A stretch of DNA of 64,000 nt from Hortaea werneckii (Eukaryota > Ascomycota > Dothideomycetes > Mycosphaerellales > Teratosphaeriaceae): the NCBI GenBank assembly GCA_037044905.1, contig JBAOKB010000062.1, forward strand, positions 1 to 64,000, in the 5' to 3' direction. Shown one piece after another: positions 9,111-19,673 of the stretch. Position 1 is the first letter of the stretch, and every line of letters begins with the position of its first letter. The position numbers and the translations under genes are program-made. The notes below the pieces were generated by a model. The model searched no databases. It had not been told where the DNA came from and worked only from the letters and a program-made list of their open reading frames with translations.

Positions 9111-9613
9111 GACTGGTGATTCGATGGCGGCCTCGCGAGCCGGCCTAAGTGGTTGCGGGAAAGGGTTGAAGATGAAGACAACAAGGTATTGAACAGGTCG
9201 TACGCGCTTTCTACCCCAGAGTGGCGCATAGGCCCTCCGGTGTTCCAGCGGACCGCTCCGAATCCCGGATTGCTAACCAATCACAGGAAAGCCGCTTAAT
9301 CTCTATCTACATGTATTGGAAGACAGAAGACAGCGCCTGCGTGCCGCCTGCTTTGACGTTCTAATAGTGAATGTCTCATCTGAGAGCACGATCCGGTATC
9401 TATCAGTACTTGTGACGTATTGACGAGTTAAGCGCCATCTTTGTTTGCAGCTCCCGCCCTTGCCGAGGATGATCAGTGAGTGCAACTCCAACGTTTTATG
9501 CCCTGAGAGCCACTATTCAGACAGTCTTGCCACATTTGTTAAATGTTTACGGCCGCTTAATCTTTCCCATTAGCAGACTTACCTCATCCTTCTCAGTTCC
9601 TTCCATAGACAAA
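9111..9613. other. Intergenic between divergent genes
   Basis: Holds the shared upstream region of the kinase (minus) and the small orphan gene (plus). The kinase frame continues open upstream from 9110 to about 9265 with plausible coding sequence (VQYLVVFIFNPFPQPLRPAR) but no ATG. No other feature seen. Confidence 0.45.
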
Positions 9614-9980
9614 ATGTTCAAAGCCAGCAAGTTGATCAAGAGAATCTCGACATCAAAGGGCAGAGAGATCACCATCGAGTACGTTACCGAAACGGACGCT
9701 TGGAAACGCCCTATCCTCGCCACAAAAGTTCAGACCGATTTCGCCGCCATCGCGGAGAAGAACAAGGATGCTCTAAGAGAGGACACGGTGAAAGTTGCCA
9801 TGAAGTGAGTTGGAGCCGAAAGCGGTCTTCAAGGTTGAGTGCTTTGCCCAGGTACTGTCAATTCTGACTCGAGACAGAGAAGCTGAACACCCAAGCAAGA
9901 GTGACGCTCAGTCTCACTACTCAGTCTTTGAGCTCGACAAGGACGATAAAGTGGTTGCGGCCAAGCACTGGTACAAATAG
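9614..9980 (+). CDS. Small orphan protein, 97 aa, two exons
   Basis: ATG at 9614 (MFKASKLIKRISTSKG) opens exon 1 to 9804; the intron 9805-9877 (GTGAGT...GAGACAG) is removed in phase 2 and exon 2 runs 9878-9980, ending KHWYK and TAG. The product is small, hydrophilic and charged, rich in Lys/Glu/Asp, without signal peptide or membrane segment. Exon 2 begins EAEHPSKSDAQSHYSVFELD. The sensible joining of both exons is the main evidence that it is real. I do not recognise the family. Confidence 0.6.
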
Positions 9981-10930
9981 TTTTGGACAAAGCTAGCACG
10001 TCCTCAGAAGTCGAGTGCCCTCAAACCATACGAGGCCTTCTGCTATGGAGTTCCGGCAATTGATAATACGAGCGGAGGACTTGGTTCTCGCTTATCAAAT
10101 GGGAGCGTCAAAGGAGATGGAAGCTGTATCGTGGCGTGGACGATCTTTTTAGGGTATCATGCACCTTGTGCGGTTCCTTTTTGCGCTCGTTGCTGCCACA
10201 TCAAATTTCAAGAGATGCTTTGTATTGATTGTCTTGTATACAGTCAGTAGCTCTCTATCTATCGGATCATTTGAAACGCTGTGATTTCTAGTCTTCTGCA
10301 GTATCAGACCATCGCTGCCAGATCTGCTCTGAAGCGCCATAAGCTTTCTAACAAAGGGCACAATGTATGAGAGCTCATCAAATGGTATGAAACGCTACGT
10401 AATCGAGGCCTACGGCCGCACATGCACTACATGATGACACTGATTTGTCCCTGGTCACCTTATGCGTTTGTACATTTGAAGTATTTGGGCTCGTCATCCT
10501 TATTCCACCGCTCAGAGAGGCAAGAGACAACGTTGTCGTCCTGTCGCTGTCTTTGCGCCGCATAGGTCCTCTAATTAACACAATTTCTTTGCAGCTCCGC
10601 ACGGCGACCGACAAGAAGAGCGTACGCCGAGGCCGATATAACGACTTTTGAAGAGCGCGCCATTTGCTCGGACGTACCGCAAACTTATAGGCATGCTGCT
10701 TCCATGGGACGATCTCTCTGGTCCTCACTAAGGCAGTGTTGTGACAGTAGCTGATTTTATACAGTCGCTACATGACTGTTACTCCGATGACAAATATTTA
10801 GAGCCTCCATGGTCTGCAAACTTGGTTTAATCGAGTAGTTCAGAAAGACAACGCGTACATCGTAAATCATTCAAACAGCAATTTCTTCTGTACACAAAAG
10901 CGAACACACTGTCGATTTCAGTATGTCGCT
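9981..10930. other. Intergenic, nothing recognised
   Basis: About 950 bp between the small orphan gene and the 3' end of the P450. Open frames of 68-116 codons on both strands overlap each other and show no known motifs. Confidence 0.45.
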
Positions 10931-12550
10931 CTACGATGATGTTACTGCAAAATGCTTGAAGATCTTTCTTCGCATTTTCACCGACTCGAGACATTCATTC
11001 GCATATTGTTCATGTACATGAACCAAGCGTTGTGTATCTGCCAGTTGGATCTCGTGTCCTCCAGGACGAACTACGAAGCGCAGGTCAGTAGGCATTCTCC
11101 GGAGCATTGTTGGCACATTCACACTTACATCATATCGCGAGTAGACTGTAGCAATCGTGAGAAGGATTACCAATTTGGATAGTTCTGAACCCAGGCATTT
11201 GCGGCTCCCGCTGCCGAAACTGAAGTCAACTGTCTTGTCCATTTTGTTCCTTCGTGCTCTCCAGTCTGCTTCACTCTCGTTCGGTTGCTGCAACCAGCGA
11301 TTGGCGTTCCAACTATCTGCGTCTTCGCCGAAGATACTTTTGTTCCAAGCAGTCACTCCAGGGTTGATGCCAACCACGGTCCCAGCGGGGAGGAAGGTGT
11401 CACTGTCGAGGTTGAAGCCTCCCTCCGGAACTCTCCGTTCCAGATTGAATGGTATGCCAGGAACATATCTCAAGGCTTCCGAAAGAACAGCGCTCAGGTA
11501 TGGAAGGTCCTTGATATTCTCATAGTGTGCTGGAAGTTCCAGATGTGCCTCGTCGAGCTCAGTGACAAGTCTTCGGTGGTTCTCGGAGTTCTTGGCCAGA
11601 CAAAACATGATCTCACACAGAGTCCATGTAGTCGTGTCGCTACCACCAAGGACATTGGGAAGAAGCCAATCAACTACTTGGAAGTTGTCAACTTTCTCAT
11701 CTTCGCAGAAATTGTCCAGGAAGCACGGCGGCAGTTCTTCTTGGGTGGTGGCCTTTTCCGCCGCCGATGACGCCCGTCGCCTCTCCACTGCTTCTTGCGC
11801 ACGAAGAATAGAGACCTCCAACTGTTTCGGTCCAATGCGCGTTATCGGATTCTTGTCTAGTAAGCCGTCTAGCCAAGGAATTTGGCATATAGGGGCGAAG
11901 TAGTACAGACTACTTTTGGAAGCTGCAATTTGGTTGCCAATGTCTTGCTCCTTGCGGAGGAAGCCTCGCTCGCTTCCAAAAGTGAGTTGATCGATAACAT
12001 CCCAAGCAAAGAATGCAATGAGTCTATCCATGGAACAAGCTTCACCTCCGCAGAGTTTTTCGAGCTTGTTCATGAGCAAAGACAGGGTTCGGCGAATGTG
12101 TGGCTCTTTCTCTACCAGTCGGGACATGTTGTAGAGGTTCTTGATCGGCTTGACTCGTTGAGCATGCCGGACCTCGTCCTGCTCATTGAAGACGTTTGAG
12201 ATTCGTTGGCCCCCAATATAGGCATCATTCACCCTGTACATGTCGCTTTTCTGCCATGATGCTCTTGACCCGTAGATAGTTCCAATGAGATGCGGCGAGG
12301 ATAAAGAGACGGTGTTGGGACCAATGCGTACCGCCGGTCCGAACTTTTCGTGCAGGTCTCGCTGGAGGCTTTGGACATCACCACGAAAGGTGTGATAGGC
12401 ACGGTAGATGTCTGTGTATGCTGCAAGTCTAGGCCCGGGAATGTGTGAAAGCCGGCGACGAGACGTCTCGTACCTGAAGGCAACGAAGCCTACAATGACA
12501 AATAATAGGTAGAGAGCGATCTTGGTCAGGAATGTGTGAGGAGACGTCGT
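10931..12550 (-). CDS. Cytochrome P450 monooxygenase, pisatin-demethylase-like
   Basis: A single open frame of more than 500 codons encodes a nearly complete microsomal P450. N-terminal hydrophobic anchor (LTKIALYLLFVIVGFVAF), the hinge LSHIPGPRLAAYTD, C-helix region YGSRASWQKSD, I-helix oxygen-binding GGSDTTTW, K-helix ExxR as EALR, PERF-like region NRWL, and the heme loop FGSGSRKCLG with the Cys ligand are all present. The HIPGP-RLAAYTD start and overall pattern resemble the CYP57-type pisatin demethylase group, enzymes that attack plant phenolics; the substrate cannot be told from sequence. The frame is open back to a TGA at 12551-12553, but there is no ATG before the anchor; the first internal ATG (12241) would remove it. 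So either a short upstream exon is missing from this reading or the start is mutated. Confidence 0.88.
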   Translation of the reverse strand, partial: TTSPHTFLTKIALYLLFVIVGFVAFRYETSRRRLSHIPGPRLAAYTDIYRAYHTFRGDVQSLQRDLHEKFGPAVRIGPNTVSLSSPHLIGTIYGSRASWQKSDMYRVNDAYIGGQRISNVFNEQDEVRHAQRVKPIKNLYNMSRLVEKEPHIRRTLSLLMNKLEKLCGGEACSMDRLIAFFAWDVIDQLTFGSERGFLRKEQDIGNQIAASKSSLYYFAPICQIPWLDGLLDKNPITRIGPKQLEVSILRAQEAVERRRASSAAEKATTQEELPPCFLDNFCEDEKVDNFQVVDWLLPNVLGGSDTTTWTLCEIMFCLAKNSENHRRLVTELDEAHLELPAHYENIKDLPYLSAVLSEALRYVPGIPFNLERRVPEGGFNLDSDTFLPAGTVVGINPGVTAWNKSIFGEDADSWNANRWLQQPNESEADWRARRNKMDKTVDFSFGSGSRKCLGSELSKLVILLTIATVYSRYDVSVNVPTMLRRMPTDLRFVVRPGGHEIQLADTQRLVHVHEQYANECLESVKMRRKIFKHFAVTSS

Positions 12551-13582
12551 TCAAACCTTCCACAAAGGATACGGTACGGTTGCGAATCATCAAGTTCTAG
12601 AAAGTACCTGGGTCGAGGCATCTAATCAAGCATTAACGGATGCCCTGGCATACCTAAGCCTATCAACGGCATGGTGGCATCTTCCCCGCTCGCCGTTCGC
12701 CTACATAAACTACTGCACGCCAATGCAGCGTTCAAGCATTACAGCGAGATGTCTTTTGTCTATGCATGAACGCCGCATGCTTTGCGAGTCTCGCGAACAG
12801 AAGACATAGCAATCCTAGACTCCGGCAAATCTCGTGCCCCGCTCTAGGAATGCGGGTGCGGGCGCGACCGAAGATGACTGTTGTCAATCTCGACCGGATG
12901 CCATTGCTGTTTCACAGCGATCCGCATTCATTTGCAGAAGCGACAGGAGCTACTAGATGAGTGCAGTGCTAGCGAGTCTCGCTTAGATGTCAATCAGAAA
13001 TTGATCGTAGCCGACAAAAGCGCGGCAGTCATCGTCGTCCCCATATACTGCGTGACCTTGTAGCGACAAGATGTTGTAAAGATTGGATTTGAAGAGGCTT
13101 GCAGAATACGGAGCCCGAGTTTTGGAGGGAGAAGGGTTGGAAATTCGAGGTAGAATCGGCAATGTTCAGAACGAAACAAGTAGTCGAAACTCGAAAGACT
13201 GTTCATCGTGAGCGGCACACTGCCCAGGGAATCCGGTGGCTCCAAGCGTACTGCATTGGATCGACATATGGGGTTATGCAAGAGGTCTTCGTAGGTCATA
13301 CGACGACTGTCAAACTCAATGTACATGCCTGACTCAGTGCTTTGCAATGACTGGCTCAGGGTCCGATTCTTTCAAAAATACTTATGAAGCACCTGAGTAC
13401 ACCACATGAAAGGCGAGCCAGCCCAAGTCAGAAGAAGAGTAGTGTCAGTACAATTCAAGATCGCTCAATACGTGCTGTGAATCACTTGTTGCGCACATCA
13501 GCGCTCCACATAGCCTCGATCAGTGTACGGTGTAGTATGTCTGCGCGCAAGACTGTTGATCGCAGTGACATCCGCAGCACAA
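12551..13582. other. Intergenic, nothing recognised
   Basis: About 1 kb between the 5' end of the P450 and the 3' end of the exonuclease. It should hold the P450 promoter and perhaps its first exon; a candidate ATG reading MIRNRTVSFVE occurs near 12590 on the minus strand, but no good splice donor follows. Other open frames (for example 12994-13347 minus) show no motif. Confidence 0.45.
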
Positions 13583-14755
13583 TCATAGCACCCCATCACC
13601 ACAGTGCCCACACCATCGGCAGTCTTTGTCACACAAAGCCCAGTCTTGCTGCTCCGCCATTATTGGAACTGGGCCCTGTGCTCGAGAAGGGACTGAATGG
13701 CAATTGCCCTTCCCCTTCCTCGATTTTGCCCTTTCTCCAACAGATGCAATTGGCTGGAGGCGGGGACGATCTTTTCCGACCTACGACATGTCAGCATGAG
13801 GCAATACAAGTAAGCAAAAGATCATCAGTACCGTAGATTGAACCAAAGCAGAGTGGTGAGTGTTGGCTGAGGACATATTCTGAGCGTCGGGTACTTTTGC
13901 CTTGGCTTGCTTCCCTTTATACTTTGGTGGAAAGGCCCACCTTCTGGGACCAAAGATTTTCTTCTTTCCTTTCGGCTGATAATTTGGTTTCCTTGATTGC
14001 GTCAATCGTCTTTCAGTCTCGACCCGGACTTGTTCTTCCCAGAAGTCGTCGAGGCGAGATTGATAGATGCCAGAAAGTGCAGGCAAGTATTGAACATCCC
14101 CAACGCAATAGTCAACGAGAGCTTGCGGGATTGGGCGAAGGTTGAACACCTCGTAAGACCCGCCGAGCTTTGGGCTGAATAGTTTGGCGCCCTCTTCTTT
14201 TGTGCCCCTCCACTGGCCGGTTGCCGCTTCGGTCAATACCTGCTCTTGTTCGACACAGGCGGCCAATCCACGCAACACATGCTTCGAACCTGTTCTTGAA
14301 GCCAGTTCCAGAAGCTGGACGTCAACAACGTGAGCAAGCCGGATGTTGAAAAGGGCGTGCAACGCATCTGCGTCATTGCGGGCGTCGAACAAATACTTCG
14401 TGATCTCACTCCCTTCAAGCATATTCTTGAGGGTGTTGCCTTGAGGACCTGGGATGTCGAAGGCCTGGGCACCCAGCGTATAGATGTCGACAATGAAGAT
14501 GTTTCTGCTCTCGGGCGCATAGATTTGCATGAGAGATATCGATCCATGGCGAGAGAGGTTGACTCCTTCCATGTCGACGAAGATCGTGTTTGAGGAGCTT
14601 TCCGGCGATGCCAGAGCTTCCAATATCGAAACGATCTGGTCCTTGGTGTCCACAATTGTAACTTGCGTTGTTTCCTTGTCATCCTGCGGCTGCGGCGGTT
14701 TCAAGTCCAGTCTCCCAAGCTCCTCTCCGATGGCAAAAGCCTCTGGGGATGACAT
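13583..14755 (-). CDS. DEDDy 3'-5' exonuclease (RNase D/EXD1-like) with Cys-rich tail
   Basis: Exon 1 (14755-13832) encodes an RNase D-type exonuclease fold: FVDMEGVNL with the first Asp-Glu pair (about residue 63), YLFDARNDADAL with the second Asp, and YCVGDVQYL with the Tyr and last Asp (DEDDy). Read straight through, the frame stops at 13781, but a clean intron 13831-13781 (51 nt, GTACTG, branch GCTGAC, TAG acceptor) links to exon 2 (13780-13583). Exon 2 is in frame, 65 codons, and ends with a Cys-rich motif C-x3-C-x2-C-x2-C (LCDKDCRWCGHC) plausible as a zinc knuckle. Total 373 aa. A KPNYQPKGKKK basic linker precedes the tail. The family trims or degrades RNA or DNA 3' ends; the exact target is unknown. 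I prefer the spliced form because of the branch point and the ordered Cys motif. Confidence 0.85.
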
Positions 14756-16085
14756 TCTGAAAGGTGGAATTTAGCAGGACCCAGCCGGAAGAATGATTGT
14801 AATGCTTAGGTGCAGAGTGTTTTGAAACAAGGAGACCGGACATGTTCTTAAGATACGTGCTCAGTCGTTAGCAAACGGTGCATATTACATGGCAGATGCA
14901 AGTAGCCGTGGGCGGTGTGCATTGACCGGTAGCGTTGGGTGTACATGACGTCCCCCGCAAGCCTTTCTCATTTTTGCCCGAATCGATAGGCTTCGCGAGC
15001 GACTTATTTGGATTGAATGCAACAACATAAGGAAAGTACCAAGCTGTTACGTAGGGAAAGCTGCATTATTCGTTAATCCCTAGCTCCAACGGGAACATAG
15101 TAATTCGTATGCAAACAACATCACATGTAGTCGGTGTTCCTATGGACCGTGGTGGAATCGGCGGGCACTTACTCGAAACCGATCCAAGAGACACTGTGAA
15201 GGGAGGAACGCCAATCACTTCTACAGTCCCAGCTGCAAAACAACTAGACTCCTACAGGAACCGGAAGTTCAAGACAGTCCTTAATAGTGAAGCTCGAGAA
15301 GTCTTTAAGCTAAATGGTCATGTGACATACTTAATCAGTGGTGGAGGTAGAGGTCAACTCGGCTTGAACGTTAATAAGCATCTCTAAAACAGTTGATGTA
15401 CAACTTAAATCTGCATGACTTTGCCTATATCACAACCACCCTCCAGGATACTCTTCACGTTCCTCACGTGGTCCAGCTGCTCGCTGTAACGAGCCTCTGG
15501 CTTCGGTACTTCAGAGAAGATGTTCACATTATGCTAGCGTGTGCCGCCTGCCAAGGTTAATCGATCTTGCCTTTGACGCATACCGCAATAGCACATGTTC
15601 TTATTCCAGGCCCAAAGCCAGGTGCTCTACTTGACATGGGTTGAGGCCATCTCCTGCTGGCTTCTCGTTTCGATTAAGGACATGAAAGTTAGCGCTAGCC
15701 GCTGGTAACCTCAGGACCGAAGAAAAAAGCACATTTGCGAATCTAGCAATTCTGTAGCATCTTAAGGGTCTGTCTATCGAGTTGCATACGGCGGATGTAG
15801 GTGGCAACAAGCATGCTGGATTGCCAAACTCAAAACGACCGCGACCCCGCCATGAACCCCGCGACGACTCCGGAACGGACCACCTTAAAGTCGTTCCTGT
15901 TGCCTACATGCTAACGCAAAACGGATGCTTACACACAAGCTTCCAGGGCTGGAGAGATAGTACATAGTAAGCGACGAACGTGATTGAGCGAGAGTGATGC
16001 ACTTCAACCGTTCATTGCTCGTGAGGCGCAACGCATCCTACCTACACCCACCCCAAGGTCAAAGAACAGCTCATCCAAGCCGCAA
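14756..16085. other. Intergenic, nothing recognised
   Basis: About 1.3 kb. A 92-codon open frame at 15109-15387 (plus) has unbiased composition and no motif. The 102 bases before the GFA gene start are open in its frame but have no ATG. Confidence 0.45.
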
Positions 16086-16439
16086 ATGGCAACATCCCCT
16101 CCCTCCCAACGAACAATAACCTGCCACTGCAAAGCGATCCGGCTCACCTTCCCACCCCTCCGAGAGCCAGCGCTCGAATGCATGTGCTCCATCTGCCGTC
16201 GGTACGGGGCACTATGGGCATACTACGCACCGGACGAAGTGACGATTGAAGGGGAAGAGGCAATAGAAGGGTATATCTGGGGCAGGAGACGACTCTGTTT
16301 CAACCGGTGCAAGCACTGTGGGTGTATGACACATTATTCCGTGGTGCGCGATACGGAGCCGCGAATAGCGGTCAATTGTCGGATGTTTGAGCGGGAGGAG
16401 TATGAGAGGTTGGAGTGTGAGCAGTCGGATGGTGATTAG
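16086..16439 (+). CDS. GFA/CENP-V-type zinc-binding protein
   Basis: 117 aa from ATG 16086. Cysteines follow the pattern of the glutathione-dependent formaldehyde-activating (GFA) fold: CHCKAI, CMCSICRRYG and CKHCGCMTH. The family binds zinc through these clusters; some members act on S-hydroxymethyl-glutathione, but most fungal copies have unknown substrates. Length equals a single GFA domain. The reading frame is open upstream to 15984, but the only earlier in-frame start there is a TTG, so I use the ATG just before SPPSQRTITCHC. A single exon. Confidence 0.85.
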   Translation: MATSPPSQRTITCHCKAIRLTFPPLREPALECMCSICRRYGALWAYYAPDEVTIEGEEAIEGYIWGRRRLCFNRCKHCGCMTHYSVVRDTEPRIAVNCRMFEREEYERLECEQSDGD

Positions 16440-16926
16440 GGATGAGAACAGGCCGGTGGGATGGTAGTGGCATCGTGCGTGGCCATTCACCTCAAGCACA
16501 TCTTGGAAGTGTTGCTTTTTGCTAACAAGGCATGGACGGGTGGGCTCCGGAATCTCTTGTCCGAGCCATGTAATTAGTAGCTTACCTAGGGAGGGAAGAA
16601 TAGTGAAGTACATGAATAGATCGTGTGGGAGCAGAGCGGCGAAGAAGAATCGAGATGACAAATGTCCCATAGCAGGCAGCATGAATCCATCTCGCTTAAG
16701 ATTCTCACTTCTGTAAGTCGTCGCTAGTGCATCCCTGAGTGACAATCACCGGTGCAGAGACAGCTCTACGACACTTTCACGCACAGCATTTATCGGGAAG
16801 TCAATCGCAAAGTGCGACGTACGAGCGAAGAGCGTATGTGAAGGCCACCCTCCCTGCGTGATGGTGATCCATGGTAGCCATAGTCCAACAGCACTACAAC
16901 CTCTATGACAACTGCCGCTTGTACCC
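16440..16926. other. Intergenic between convergent genes
   Basis: 3' regions of the GFA gene (plus) and the S28 peptidase (minus). No feature seen. Confidence 0.5.
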
Positions 16927-18567
16927 TCAAGCACTCCAATGCGTCCGCTTCGGAAACTGATCCACCCACTCCACCAACTGCTGCACCTCAGCATCAATAA
17001 CGGCCTTACACCCTTCATTGACCTCACCATTCCTCGTGACCAAATCACTCGTATGAAAGCCCCCTGGAACCACAAACACCGGCACTTCCTCCGTACTCTC
17101 GAGCGGCCCACCAGGTCTCATCTCCGCACTAACCGTAGCCTCACGCCAGGGATCAAACCCGCCGTTCGCGTAGACGAGCCGGGTGGAGTTATCGATGAAC
17201 CAGCCGCCGGTATACGCATTAACATCCTGCTCGTCGCGGCCTTGGGCGATACCGTACGTCTCCCCGTTAGGGCCAGGCGGGAAGAACAGAGAACATTGAC
17301 GGATCCAGTACTCGGGCGTCACGAGCCGGGAGACGATGGAGGGACGGTCGGCCGGAGCGCCGTCCTGCCAGTAGCCAAAGGGCTCGTTGCAGAGCATCCA
17401 CTGCCACTGGCGGTTGGCCTCGTTGGCGAGGGAGGTGTCCGAAAAAATGGGGCTGGTGGGGTCGTAGGTGTCGAAGCAGTAGGTATTGAGTGTGCCGTTG
17501 AAGACGTCGTAGCCGTAGTCCTCGCAGTAACCCGGGAGGAGGACGGATTTAGTCCATTCGGCGTAGCCATTCAGGGCTTTTTCGAGGCCGACGCCTTCGG
17601 GACCCGGCCGGACGGTGGTGTTGGTGGCGTTGATCATGTTCTCGATGTAGTCGCACCATTGGTAGAAGCCGCTGTAGCCGGTGTAGAATTGGTTGCCTTG
17701 CCAGAGCCAGGGGCCGTTCTCGAGCGCGGCCATGAAGTCGTCGTTGTGGGTGACGTTTTGGAGGCCGAACATGGATTTCAGGTCGTGTACTTCGTCTTCG
17801 GATCCATTGGTGAGCACGTCGTCCATGTGATCGATGACCAGACTTACGTCGGCGCTGCAGTTCTGCGGCATCCCTTGCTGAACAGGGAGGAAGTAGGCCC
17901 AAAAGTCGGAGATGGTCTGCACCACAGCGCTAGAAGCTTGGTACGCCCAGATGGTACCCGGGTCCACGCTTTCGATCCATGCGGAGAGTGCGCCGGAGTA
18001 TGAGCCCCCCATGAAGACCCAAGGGACATCGTCCGCATTGGTGTGGTGCTTGGTGAAAGGCAGCTTGACGTTGTTGGCGAAGTAAGTCATGTCGTGGATG
18101 GAGTTCTCGAGGGTGAGGTAGCTCATGTTGCCCGTGGTGAGCTCGGTGAAAGGCGAGGAGGTGCCCCAGTAGCGGTGCTCAAGAACAATCGTCGCAGCGC
18201 CAATCTTCTCAGCGACTACGCCCGTCGTTCGGTTGGTAGTGAGGTAGCTGGTATAGCCAGTCGCATTGACCTCGCCGGGAGTGAAGAGGATCACAGGCGA
18301 GCCGGGACCTTTCCAGTAGGTGGTATCGTAGTAGTAGAACTGCTCGAACGTGCCGAGATCCGGGTTGCTGTGGTCGATGAGCTGGGAGAAGGTGGTGTTG
18401 CCGCTACTCGGGACATCCTGCCAATCTCGACCGGGAACGAAATGCCAGCCGTGACGTCCCCATTTATGGTCATCCCAACGTCCGTGGCCGTCTCCATGGT
18501 GGCCCCAGAAGTGGTGCTGGCCGGAGACGAGAGCGGAGCAGGCGAGAATTAGGAACGAAGATAACAT
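16927..18567 (-). CDS. Secreted S28-family serine peptidase (prolyl carboxypeptidase-like)
   Basis: 546 aa in one exon. An N-terminal signal peptide (MLSSFLILACSALVSG) is followed by a His/Gly/Trp-rich segment (HHFWGHHGDGHGRW) and an alpha/beta-hydrolase domain of family S28. The catalytic triad is visible: Ser in GGSYSGALSAW (about residue 190), Asp in NGGFDPW (about 471) and His in PGGFHTSD (about 503). Many Asn-x-Ser/Thr sites agree with secretion. S28 enzymes cleave after proline at acidic pH; fungi use them to feed on proline-rich proteins. The length is usual for the family. The start ATG directly opens the signal peptide. Confidence 0.93.
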   Translation of the reverse strand: MLSSFLILACSALVSGQHHFWGHHGDGHGRWDDHKWGRHGWHFVPGRDWQDVPSSGNTTFSQLIDHSNPDLGTFEQFYYYDTTYWKGPGSPVILFTPGEVNATGYTSYLTTNRTTGVVAEKIGAATIVLEHRYWGTSSPFTELTTGNMSYLTLENSIHDMTYFANNVKLPFTKHHTNADDVPWVFMGGSYSGALSAWIESVDPGTIWAYQASSAVVQTISDFWAYFLPVQQGMPQNCSADVSLVIDHMDDVLTNGSEDEVHDLKSMFGLQNVTHNDDFMAALENGPWLWQGNQFYTGYSGFYQWCDYIENMINATNTTVRPGPEGVGLEKALNGYAEWTKSVLLPGYCEDYGYDVFNGTLNTYCFDTYDPTSPIFSDTSLANEANRQWQWMLCNEPFGYWQDGAPADRPSIVSRLVTPEYWIRQCSLFFPPGPNGETYGIAQGRDEQDVNAYTGGWFIDNSTRLVYANGGFDPWREATVSAEMRPGGPLESTEEVPVFVVPGGFHTSDLVTRNGEVNEGCKAVIDAEVQQLVEWVDQFPKRTHWSA

Positions 18568-19673
18568 ACTGAGACTTACTTACAGTCGCCCACGATGACC
18601 AACGTGGGGATGATGATTACAGACATGGCCGGGAAGCAGTGATATTTGAGCATCGGGCAGCGCTGTATAGGCTTCGGGAGGAGTCCACATCGCTGCAGTA
18701 ACAATGCAGGTCGGATACGTGATGAATACGAGACAACTTCCTGTCTCGTACAAGCGCCATGATACAGCGTCAAGTGGGAATGTCGAAGTCTTGGGTCCTG
18801 CCTGATATCGCCTGGTGGAAGATAAGGATCACCTTCAGGTATAGCCGATGGCCGAGGTGGAGAAGGATGATGCTTGGCAGGCACCGCTTGCATTCGATAA
18901 GCATCAACGCAGTTGAACGATTCCCGCCATGGTAAGGTTGGTAAGCTGGTGGGATGACCTGCTACATGATATATGCCGACTGAACGACACTGTGAGACTC
19001 TCAAGCTTTCTTGGATTGAGCGGTATATGAGTGATGAGGATGGAGGCGAAGATGGGAACAAGAGAACAGCCGGCTTCCTCCGTTCCCTCTTCGAATTCGC
19101 CGTCGCGGGACCAATTCCGTCCTGTCAATTGAACCGCCGTCTCTGCTGGACACTCCCCTCTTCGTCTCTCTACGACACCGCACTCCCTCTGTGCTGCAGT
19201 GTTGCCGGCGCATCATGTGATCTCGATATTTGCCACCAGAGTCTCTGTACGGACTAATAATCCGGAAGAAGATTGACATCCGGAGCCCACCGAGAGGGTG
19301 ATTGCAGAAATCGAGCCGCTCATTGCTGTCCCAACGGAGCATCACGAGGCTGGACACAAATCATTGCAGATGTCGTAGAATATTTCATTCGCCTCATGTC
19401 TGCCACGCGTCCGTGTACAACTTCTCATCTGTACAACCGTCATCACTTGTCCTCCCACGATGGAAACCAGACCAAACCCCCACGGAGCCGAGCTGTCGAG
19501 CAAGTCTACCCCGCTTCACCCCACGCCGGGGGAGATAAGATAGGCTTCCATCGTTACACATCCTTCTGCTCCTTGCTTATGTTGTCCAGCCCTTCATTCG
19601 CGTTGCATTCTTCGACGATGCTAGTAAGTAGCTACTCGGACTCATCAGTGTGATTTTGATCAAAATACTCAAG
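18568..19673. other. Intergenic between divergent genes
   Basis: 1.1 kb upstream of both the S28 peptidase (minus) and the mitochondrial protein (plus). Open frames are short and without motifs. Confidence 0.5.

Noticed and set aside
16939..18003. 354-codon plus-strand open frame
   Set aside because: Antisense to the S28 peptidase, caused by its G/C-biased third positions; no motif of its own.
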